A stretch of DNA of 6,525 nt, taken from contig JAGCZE010000479.1 of the NCBI GenBank assembly GCA_017960415.1, forward strand, positions 1 through 6,525, in the 5' to 3' direction. The notes under the pieces were generated by a model, which saw only the letters and a list, made by a program, of their open reading frames with translations, was not told the origin of the DNA and made no database searches. How positions within the stretch are numbered: position 1 is the stretch's first letter; every line of letters begins with the position of its first letter. The stretch comes from Lachnospiraceae bacterium. Lineage in GTDB: Bacteria; Bacillota_A; Clostridia; Lachnospirales; Lachnospiraceae. The translations under genes and the position numbers were made by a program. This document shows positions 1 through 5,161 of the stretch, in pieces.

Positions 1-2
1 AT

Positions 3-329
3 ATAAGCTACGATGTGTCCGTGATGGCGCCGGATCTCAGAGTGGAATACGGAAAGGTTCTCCATATATCATTTACTATGCCCGACCATGATGTATATAT
101 ATCCATCGGATCGAAGTCATTTATGACAGCCACACCAGACATAAATGGAACAACAGGTTTTACCGGATTCACGGGAATGCAAGCGGACGATACCGGTGAT
201 CCCGCAGAAGCGCCTGAACCGGATATCAAGCCCGCTGACGTTGAAGGCTCTGAGTGGACATGCCCTTTCTGCGGTGCAAAAAATACCGGTAGATTTTGCT
301 CTGAATGTGCAGGATTAAGACCTTCTTAA
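3..329 (+). CDS. C-terminal fragment of an unidentified protein ending in a zinc ribbon
   Basis: The frame is open from the left window edge to a TAA at 327-329, so this is the 3' end of a longer gene; the GTG and ATG codons near 15-26 need not be starts. The first visible part contains FTMPDHDVYISI, which resembles the end of the beta-rich repeats with an F-x-MPxxDV pattern found in many Firmicutes surface or repeat proteins. A Pro/Glu/Asp-rich linker follows (about residues 65-80 of the visible piece). The end is WTCPFCGAKNTGRFCSEC, a CX2C-X8-CX2C zinc ribbon. Such C-terminal ribbons occur on several unrelated clostridial proteins, so the function cannot be named from this piece. It converges on the esterase gene, with only 16 bases between the two stop codons and no clear intrinsic terminator in that gap. 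Confidence 0.8.
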   Translation: MSYDVSVMAPDLRVEYGKVLHISFTMPDHDVYISIGSKSFMTATPDINGTTGFTGFTGMQADDTGDPAEAPEPDIKPADVEGSEWTCPFCGAKNTGRFCSECAGLRPS

Positions 330-345
330 CCCTGCAAAAATCCCT

Positions 346-1050
346 TTAACCAAGCTGCAGTAAGATCCCGTTATCCGAAAGCTCCTTTGCAATGAGTCCC
401 GCAAAGGTTACGGCTCCGTGATACTGCAGATGGGTGTTATCCGATTTTCCCTCCGGGAATGCGGCATATTTTCCGGCAGGAACGTGAACGAAGAACTCTT
501 TCGAAGTTTCATTTCCAAGAGAATTCATGAGTTCTCTGCTTGATCTGTTAAGGTCAATGCAGGGAACTTTTTCTTCTGCTGCCACCTGCATCATGGCTGC
601 CGGGTATTCACCGTGGGAGGGGATGATCAAACCGGTCTCCGGATCAAAATTCCTTCTTTCGAGAGGCGTGATAAGGACAGGCTGCGCCTTGTGTGAACGG
701 GCAACTTCTATAAACAGCCGGAGATTATCCCGGTATGCCCCGAAGGGTGCGGCATATCTGGTGGGATCCTGTTCTTTCTCATCATTATGTCCGAACTGAA
801 TAAAGAGAAAGTCGTTTTCACGGATTTCCTGATCTATCTTTTTGAGTCTTCCTTCATCAATAAAACTCTTGGTGCTTCTCCCGTTTACCGCATAATCGCG
901 TACTTCAAAGCCTTCCGGCAGAAATAAATTGAAGACCTGTCCGATGCCGGTCTGGGGATAACTGTCAATATGGTTAAAAGCGACAGTGGAGTCACCTGCC
1001 CAAAATATTTTTTTCTCAATTCCCGGGTTATAAAGCTTGTCTCTGTCCAT
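346..1050 (-). CDS. SGNH/GDSL hydrolase, rhamnogalacturonan acetylesterase-like (CE12 type)
   Basis: Predicted serine esterase that removes acetyl groups from pectic rhamnogalacturonan or related acetylated sugars. The SGNH blocks are all visible: FWAGDSTVAF near the N-terminus (nucleophile Ser21), AVNGRS (Gly57), FGHND (Asn89), and SDNTHLQYHG near the C-terminus (Asp204 and His207 complete the triad). The order, spacing and 234-residue length fit the rhamnogalacturonan acetylesterase family. I start at the ATG at 1050-1048 because GGAG lies 8 bases upstream on the minus strand. The frame stays open to 1191, but the extra 47 residues (start near 1191) have no ribosome-binding site and would overlap the promoter. 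With this start there is no signal peptide, so the enzyme is probably cytoplasmic and acts on imported oligosaccharides. It is divergent from the transport operon and probably functionally separate. The exact substrate is inferred from family resemblance. Confidence 0.88.
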   Translation of the reverse strand: MDRDKLYNPGIEKKIFWAGDSTVAFNHIDSYPQTGIGQVFNLFLPEGFEVRDYAVNGRSTKSFIDEGRLKKIDQEIRENDFLFIQFGHNDEKEQDPTRYAAPFGAYRDNLRLFIEVARSHKAQPVLITPLERRNFDPETGLIIPSHGEYPAAMMQVAAEEKVPCIDLNRSSRELMNSLGNETSKEFFVHVPAGKYAAFPEGKSDNTHLQYHGAVTFAGLIAKELSDNGILLQLG

Positions 1051-1104
1051 TTTCGTATCTCCAAAGCATAATATTATTGTACCTTTATCATGATCATTGA
1101 TCCG

Positions 1105-1135
1105 ATTATAACATGGATCGTGACCATATGGAATA
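1105..1135 (-). promoter_or_regulatory. Predicted extended -10 promoter of the esterase gene
   Basis: On the minus strand, TGTTATAAT gives a perfect -10 hexamer (complement of 1105-1110) with an upstream TG, the extended -10 motif. The -35 position holds only a weak match (TTCCAT at a 17-bp spacing), which an extended -10 can tolerate. The expected transcript start is near 1098, giving a 5' UTR of about 48 bases before the ATG at 1050. The 8-bp palindrome ATGATCAT at 1090-1097 sits at the predicted start site and could be an operator; that is speculation. Confidence 0.5.
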
Positions 1136-1220
1136 TTGAAAATGATAACAAGGCGATAGGAAAATACCCTGTTATAACATATTATTGGCAATATTGCTCA
1201 GAAAATCAGCTTCCGGCCGG

Positions 1221-1272
1221 GATAATTTATACAAAAATACTTATTGACATACCAAGTTAGTAGGTTTATGCT
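1221..1272 (+). promoter_or_regulatory. Sigma-A-type promoter for the transport operon leader
   Basis: A perfect TTGACA (1244-1249) is followed after 17 bp by TATGCT (1267-1272), four of six matches to the -10 consensus. An A/T-rich stretch (1221-1243) just upstream could act as an UP element. Transcription would start near 1279, 46 bases before the leader ORF. The spacer contains an imperfect inverted repeat, CCAAGTTAGTAGG (1252-1264), in which four of six symmetric positions pair. A repressor bound there would block both promoter boxes. I cannot name the regulator. Confidence 0.65.
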
Positions 1273-1324
1273 GTTAATCACAAGGTTGAAAAACCTTTGG
1301 ATCTTTTTGAAAGGAGAATGCGGT

Positions 1325-1432
1325 ATGAGCAGGATAGCAGTTTATACAATGTCATGCATGTGTATGTGTCGAATGCTAAGCTCCCGGGCAGTTGATGCGG
1401 TCGGGCGCCTGGCTCATATGTCATGCGCCTAA
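1325..1432 (+). CDS. 35-residue Met/Cys-rich leader peptide
   Basis: A short ORF with a strong ribosome-binding site (AAGGAG at 1311-1316, 8 bases before the ATG) lies between the operon promoter and an intrinsic terminator. Residues 9-17 read MSCMCMCRM, four methionines and three cysteines in nine codons. The whole peptide has six Met and four Cys in 35 residues. The second half, SSRAVDAVGRLAHMSCA, recalls from memory the R-x-V-D...R...C pattern of short leader peptides annotated before sulfur assimilation genes in Streptomyces and relatives. Its likely role is regulatory: slow decoding of Cys or Met codons would hold a ribosome just upstream of the antiterminator strand at 1381-1390. With Cys15 in the A site the leading ribosome edge would fall near 1380, leaving that strand free. 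The in-frame extension up to 1244 overlaps the promoter and is not a real start. Confidence 0.8.
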   Translation: MSRIAVYTMSCMCMCRMLSSRAVDAVGRLAHMSCA

Positions 1433-1470
1433 ATAAAAGATCCGATCATTTCGGATTTATGAAGACCTTT

Positions 1471-1500
1471 GCCCGGGAGTAGATTTACACCGGGCTTTTA
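1471..1500 (+). terminator. Intrinsic terminator of the leader (attenuator)
   Basis: GCCCGG (1471-1476) and CCGGGC (1490-1495) form a 6-bp all-GC stem around a 13-base loop, followed directly by TTTTATTATA. It lies between the promoter and the first structural gene, so it must be read through for the operon to be expressed. Its 5' arm is part of the 10-base segment that pairs perfectly with 1381-1390; the CCGGGC of its 3' arm is repeated at 1384-1389. That is the usual arrangement of an antiterminator. Confidence 0.8.
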
Positions 1501-1535
1501 TTATACCTTCAGGCTGATATGAAAGGGGATCACAG

Positions 1536-1586
1536 ATGCCTGAACAGGAGAGAATAATGTATGATAAGCAGGCCCGGTACCGGTAA
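1536..1586 (+). CDS. Possible 16-codon ORF between terminator and binding-protein gene
   Basis: An ATG at 1536 is preceded by AAAGGGGA (1522-1529) at a workable distance and opens 16 codons, MPEQERIMYDKQARYR, to a TAA at 1584-1586. The palindrome CCGGTACCGG (1574-1583) overlaps its last codons. It could be a second translated leader element affecting the downstream start, or chance. The composition shows no Met or Cys run and I do not recognise the sequence. Confidence 0.2.
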   Translation: MPEQERIMYDKQARYR

Positions 1587-1633
1587 CCAAGTCAGAAATC
1601 ACGAAAAAATAAAAAAGAGGAGAGTAACGTATT

Positions 1634-3268
1634 ATGAAAAAAGCATCAAGACTTATCGCAGTATTATTCAGTATCATTCTTGGAATTGCAGCTCTTACGG
1701 GCTGCTCATCAAAATCAAGCAAAGCCGCAGACGGCAACCGTATCTACAGAACACTTGACGAGATCAAGAGTTCGGGCACGGTAAATATCGGAGTATTTTC
1801 GGATAAGAATCCATTCGGATATGTAGACGAGAACGGCGAATATCAGGGATATGACGTTTACTTTGCCGAAAGGATCGGCAAGGATCTCGGCGTAAAGATC
1901 AACTACGTATCAACCGAGGCCGCCAACAGGGTTGAATATCTTGAAACAGGCAAGGTTGACATAGTTCTCGCCAATTTTACCGTAACTGAAGAAAGAGCAC
2001 AGAAAGTAGATTTTGCTCTTCCTTACATGAACGTTGCATTGGGCGTTGTTTCACATGATGACCATGTGATCACCGACCTTTCACAGATCGGAGCTGACGA
2101 GCAGGTTATCGTTATTTCAGGAACTACAGCAGAGACCTATCTTGAGAAGAACCATCCCAATATCAAGCTTCAGAAGTTTGACACCTACGCAACCGCAAAG
2201 ACTTCATTTGAGAACCGTACCGGTGTTGCATGGGCAAATGACAATACAGAAGTAATCGCATTTGCTATAGAAAATAAGGGCTATACCGTAGGCATTCCTT
2301 CACTCGGAAGTCAGGACACCATCGCACCTGCAGTCAGCAAGGGCAATACCACACTTCTTGACTGGATCAATAATGAGATCAAGTCGCTGGCAGGTGAGAA
2401 CTTCTTCCATGCCGATTATGAGGCTACACTGCTTTCAACATACGGAAAAGAGTATGAAGACACCCTTGTTGTTGAGGGAGGCGTAACGGCAGCAGGAGCA
2501 GCAGCCGCAGGCGCACTTGACATCGTGCCCGGCAACGGTGAGACCATCAAGATTGCAGCTTCGGCTACACCTCATTCCGAAATACTTGAAAAGGCAGAAC
2601 CCAGTCTTGAAAAGTACGGTTATAAGCTCGATGTTGTAGTATTTGAGGACTATGTTCAGCCCAACCTTGTGGTTGAATCGGGCGAGTTCGATGCCAATTA
2701 TTTCCAGCATGTTCCTTATCTAGACAGCTTCAACGCAGAACAGGGCACACATCTGGTAAATGCCGGCGGTATTCATTACGAGCCTTTCGGTATCTATCCC
2801 GGCAAGAAAAAGACCCTTGCCGATATAGCTGACGGTGACAGTATTGCGGTTCCGAATGATACCACCAATGAGGCAAGAGCGCTCCTGCTCCTTCAGGACA
2901 ACGGACTCTTAAAGCTTAAGGACGGTGTAGGCCTTACAGCTACTGTAAACGATATTGTTGAAAACCCGAAAAATATCAAATTCGTTGAACTCGAGGCCGC
3001 TCAGGTGGCACGTGTCGTAAATGAAGTTGAGTATGTTGTATTAAACGGCAACTACGCGCTTGAAGCAGGCTATTCGGTTGCGAAGGATTCGATCGCATAT
3101 GAGGCCAGCGATTCTGTAGCAGCAAAAACATATGTTAACATCATTTCGGTTCTTTCGGGCAATGAGTCAAACAACAAGATCAAAGCCTTGGTAAGCGTAC
3201 TCAGATCCGATGAGATCAAGCAGTACATCAAGGACACTTACGACGGCGCCGTAGTTTTCTTTGAATAA
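1634..3268 (+). CDS. Two-headed lipoprotein: family 3 amino-acid-binding domain fused to a MetQ/NlpA domain
   Basis: Extracellular substrate-binding lipoprotein, 544 residues, about twice the usual length. Residues 1-23 are a lipoprotein signal with lipobox LTGC (Cys24 would be lipidated). Residues about 48-283 form a complete SBP family 3 domain: GYDVYFAERIGKDLG, then GKVDIVLANFTVTEERAQ (Arg121 is the expected carboxylate-binding arginine), WANDNTEV and LGSQDTIAPAV. This resembles cysteine-binding proteins of the CjaA type. An Ala/Gly-rich linker (284-302) joins a complete MetQ/NlpA domain (about 303-544), marked by ANYFQHVPYLDSFN, PNDTTNEARALLLLQ and LNGNYALEAG. The second domain lacks a signal and lipobox, as expected for an in-frame fusion. 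The start has AGAGGAG 11 bases upstream. It heads a MetNI plus HisM-type operon, so it probably delivers cysteine/cystine and methionine. Substrates are inferred. Confidence 0.92.
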   Translation: MKKASRLIAVLFSIILGIAALTGCSSKSSKAADGNRIYRTLDEIKSSGTVNIGVFSDKNPFGYVDENGEYQGYDVYFAERIGKDLGVKINYVSTEAANRVEYLETGKVDIVLANFTVTEERAQKVDFALPYMNVALGVVSHDDHVITDLSQIGADEQVIVISGTTAETYLEKNHPNIKLQKFDTYATAKTSFENRTGVAWANDNTEVIAFAIENKGYTVGIPSLGSQDTIAPAVSKGNTTLLDWINNEIKSLAGENFFHADYEATLLSTYGKEYEDTLVVEGGVTAAGAAAAGALDIVPGNGETIKIAASATPHSEILEKAEPSLEKYGYKLDVVVFEDYVQPNLVVESGEFDANYFQHVPYLDSFNAEQGTHLVNAGGIHYEPFGIYPGKKKTLADIADGDSIAVPNDTTNEARALLLLQDNGLLKLKDGVGLTATVNDIVENPKNIKFVELEAAQVARVVNEVEYVVLNGNYALEAGYSVAKDSIAYEASDSVAAKTYVNIISVLSGNESNNKIKALVSVLRSDEIKQYIKDTYDGAVVFFE

Positions 3269-3287
3269 ACAATCAAATATATAAAAA

Positions 3288-3360
3288 CCTTTGCCGGACG
3301 GCATTATCCGTGGCTTGAAGCTCGAACTTTACACCCGGACGGATGCTGCCCGGCAAAAGG
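3288..3360. repeat. Long imperfect inverted repeat (hairpin) between binding protein and ATPase genes
   Basis: CCTTTGCCGG (3288-3297) pairs with CCGGCAAAAGG (3350-3360) with one bulged A. Pairing continues inward through CGGC (3299-3302) with GCTG (3345-3348), and ATCCGT (3306-3311) with ACGGAT (3339-3344), leaving a loop of roughly 27 bases. There is no U-run after it on the plus strand, so it is not a normal terminator for the operon. Read on the minus strand it is followed by TTTTTATAT. It could protect the 3' end of the binding-protein mRNA so that more of this protein is made than ATPase and permease, or stop antisense transcription. Which of these applies is open. Confidence 0.65.
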
Positions 3361-3446
3361 CGTGATTTAGGATGATAGTTACTATTTAAGAACCTCCATT
3401 CATTCGCATAAAAATGAAAAAATAACGTAAAGAGGTATTTTTACAT

Positions 3447-4463
3447 ATGAGTGAGATTGAGATCAGAAATCTGACCAAGAGATTTGAAGTAAAAGGAAAT
3501 ACCGTAACCGCGCTTGACAATGTGAGCCTCAACATCGAAAAAGGTGATATTTACGGAATTATAGGTATGTCCGGCGCAGGAAAGAGTACCCTTGTCAGAT
3601 CCATCAACTTCCTTGAAAAACCCACAGACGGTACGATAATAATTGACGGTACGGATCTGGCAACACTTTCGGAAAAGGAGCTCAGGGAAAAACGCCGCGG
3701 GATCGGTATGATCTTTCAGGGATTCAATCTCCTTGAACAGAAGAATGTGCTCGACAATGTCTGTTTTCCCTTGGAAATTGCCGGAATAAAGCGCAGGGAG
3801 GCAAGAGTACGGGCCAGAGAGCTTCTTGATACCGTAGGGCTTGCCGAAAAGGCGAAGGTGTATCCGTCACAGCTTTCGGGCGGGCAGAAACAGCGTGTGG
3901 CTATTGCGAGAGCACTTGCCACGAACCCACGTATTCTGCTCTGTGACGAAGCAACCTGTGCTCTGGATCCCCAGACAACCGAATCGATCCTGAGTCTGTT
4001 AAAGGAGATCAACGAGAAGCTTGAGATCACGATCGTTGTGATAACGCATCAGATGTCGGTTGTAACAAGGATTTGCAAGAATGTTGCGATCATTGACAAC
4101 GGCATTCTGGTTGAGGAAGGCGATGTGGCAAGTGTATTCGAGCATCCGAAGACCGATGCGGCCAAGGAGCTGATCTTTGGGAAACAGCCTGTATATTCGC
4201 CTGTGGAGCATTTGAATGAGGCAAAGAAGATCAGGATCATATTTAATGAGAACTCGGCTTATGAGCCTGTTATAGCCAATCTTATCCTGAAATACCGGAC
4301 GCCAGTGAATATCCTGAAGGCCGATACGCGAAATGTCGGCGGAAAAGCGCGGGGTGAGATGATATTGGGTCTTCCTGACGGTGAGACACTGCAGAACGAT
4401 ATGATCGAAAGCCTTAAGACAAGCGGACTGTCCGTAATGGAGGTGAATGAAGATGTTTACTGA
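3447..4463 (+). CDS. metN: MetN-type methionine ABC importer ATPase with C-terminal NIL domain
   Basis: Cytoplasmic ATP-hydrolysing subunit, 338 residues, the usual length for MetN. Walker A is GMSGAGKS (40-47), the Q-loop glutamine is Gln91, the ABC signature LSGGQ is at 143-147, Walker B ILLCDE is at 163-168 with catalytic Glu168, and the switch histidine is His201. The stretch after Walker B reads ATCALDP, with Cys where Ser is usual. Residues about 260-338 form the NIL domain, which in E. coli MetN binds methionine and inhibits transport. This makes methionine feedback likely here too. The start is ATG 3447 with AGAGG 11 bases upstream. It follows the binding-protein gene after a 178-base gap and overlaps the MetI gene by about 11 bases, suggesting translational coupling. 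It is the only ATPase fully in the window and may also serve the HisM-type permeases. Confidence 0.92.
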   Translation: MSEIEIRNLTKRFEVKGNTVTALDNVSLNIEKGDIYGIIGMSGAGKSTLVRSINFLEKPTDGTIIIDGTDLATLSEKELREKRRGIGMIFQGFNLLEQKNVLDNVCFPLEIAGIKRREARVRARELLDTVGLAEKAKVYPSQLSGGQKQRVAIARALATNPRILLCDEATCALDPQTTESILSLLKEINEKLEITIVVITHQMSVVTRICKNVAIIDNGILVEEGDVASVFEHPKTDAAKELIFGKQPVYSPVEHLNEAKKIRIIFNENSAYEPVIANLILKYRTPVNILKADTRNVGGKARGEMILGLPDGETLQNDMIESLKTSGLSVMEVNEDVY

Positions 4464-5115
4464 TAAAGTGATCAACATGATCTTGGTCGGCATAAAGGAT
4501 ACACTGTATATGACACTGGTTTCAACCTTCTTCGGATACGTTCTGGGACTTCCTCTCGGGATCCTTCTGAACGTAACACGAAAAGACGGCCTGAAACCCA
4601 ACAGGATAATTTACGGAATCGGCGGATTTATCTGCAATATCGTCAGAAGCATACCGTTTCTGATACTGCTGATCTTACTGATCCCGTTCACCAGATTTGT
4701 GGTGGGCCAGAGTTATGGCTCGACAGCCACGATCGTACCTCTTGTGATCTGTGCTGCGCCCTATATAGCAAGAGTTGTCGAGTCATCGCTGAACGAGGTT
4801 GATGCAGGCGTCATTGAGGCTGCCAAGGCAATGGGAGCAAGCAATCTGCAGATCATTTTTAAAGTACTGCTGGTAGAAGCAAGAGTTTCGCTCTTTACCG
4901 GCGCGACAATCACTACAGGCCTGCTTCTCGGTTATTCCGCGATGTCCGGAACCGTAGGCGGCGGCGGACTCGGTGATATAGCCGTAAGATACGGTTATTA
5001 CAGATGGCAGACCGATATCATGATAGCGACGGTAATCCTGCTGATAGTAATATTCCAGATAATACAGCATTTCGGAACGACGCTTTCACGCCGTATAGAT
5101 CACAGGAAGAGATGA
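4453..5115 (+). CDS. metI: MetI-type methionine ABC importer permease
   Basis: Membrane-spanning permease of the D-methionine/methionine importer family, about 220 residues, the normal MetI length, with about five hydrophobic segments. The cytoplasmic EAA coupling loop, which docks on the ATPase, is EAAKAMGASNLQIIFKVLL (about 122-140). It is followed by the family's glycine-rich stretch YSAMSGTVGGGGLGD. MetI works as a homodimer with a MetN dimer. Two in-frame ATG codons compete (4447 and 4453). I chose 4453 because GGAGG at 4439-4443 is 9 bases away, against only 3 from 4447. The gene overlaps the end of the ATPase gene, so the two are probably translationally coupled. Confidence 0.93.
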   Translation: MFTDKVINMILVGIKDTLYMTLVSTFFGYVLGLPLGILLNVTRKDGLKPNRIIYGIGGFICNIVRSIPFLILLILLIPFTRFVVGQSYGSTATIVPLVICAAPYIARVVESSLNEVDAGVIEAAKAMGASNLQIIFKVLLVEARVSLFTGATITTGLLLGYSAMSGTVGGGGLGDIAVRYGYYRWQTDIMIATVILLIVIFQIIQHFGTTLSRRIDHRKR

Positions 5116-5161
5116 CGCGGTCATTGACGCAGATCGGGAATATCATTGATAAGGACAAAAT

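Larger units (their letters stand above)
1279..1633 (+). promoter_or_regulatory. Transcribed attenuator leader of the sulfur amino acid transport operon
   Basis: About 355 bases of transcript separate the predicted start site from the first transporter gene. In order it holds: a small hairpin AAGGTT-GAAA-AACCTT (1282-1297), a strong Shine-Dalgarno AAGGAG (1311-1316), the 35-codon Met/Cys leader ORF (1325-1432), a hairpin ATCCGA/TCGGAT (1440-1456), and a terminator (1471-1500). CTCCCGGGCA at 1381-1390, inside the leader ORF, is the exact reverse complement of TGCCCGGGAG at 1470-1479. Those bases contain the 5' arm of the terminator, so the two pairings exclude each other. A three-base CTA/TAG extension (1376-1378 with 1480-1482) lengthens the antiterminator across a 2-base bulge. 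I found no T-box or SAM riboswitch core. From 1501 to 1633 I see only a tiny ORF, the palindrome CCGGTACCGG (1574-1583) and the ribosome-binding site of the next gene. Confidence 0.8.

Noticed and set aside
326..351. TTAACC direct repeat at 326-331 and 346-351 containing both convergent stop codons
   Set aside because: Six bases is within chance, and the shared TTAA comes from the stop codons themselves.
1051..1191. 47-residue N-terminal extension of the esterase from a start at 1191
   Set aside because: No ribosome-binding site at 1191; the extension overlaps the TATAAT promoter; family resemblance starts only after Met at 1050, which has GGAG at a good distance.
1244..1324. Upstream 27-codon extension of the leader peptide, starting at 1244
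   Set aside because: It would start inside the -35 box of the promoter that transcribes it; the ATG at 1325 has a strong ribosome-binding site.
1279..1500. T-box or SAM (S-box) riboswitch as the sensor in the leader
   Set aside because: I looked for the T-box AGGGTGG-ACCGCG core and the S-box conserved core and found neither; the leader ORF with antiterminator explains the region better.
3288..3360. Plus-strand intrinsic terminator ending the binding-protein transcript
   Set aside because: The stem is followed by CGTGATTTAGG rather than a U-run, and I see no convincing promoter between it and the ATPase gene.
3961..3977. Ser to Cys change in the ATPase D-loop region (ATCALDP) as a loss-of-function sign
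   Set aside because: All catalytic motifs are intact and Cys is a mild replacement at this position, so it is probably a neutral lineage variant.
3999..4601. 200-codon minus-strand open frame across the ATPase/MetI junction
   Set aside because: It is antisense to two well-supported ABC genes, has no recognisable domain, and has no supporting promoter or ribosome-binding site that I can see.
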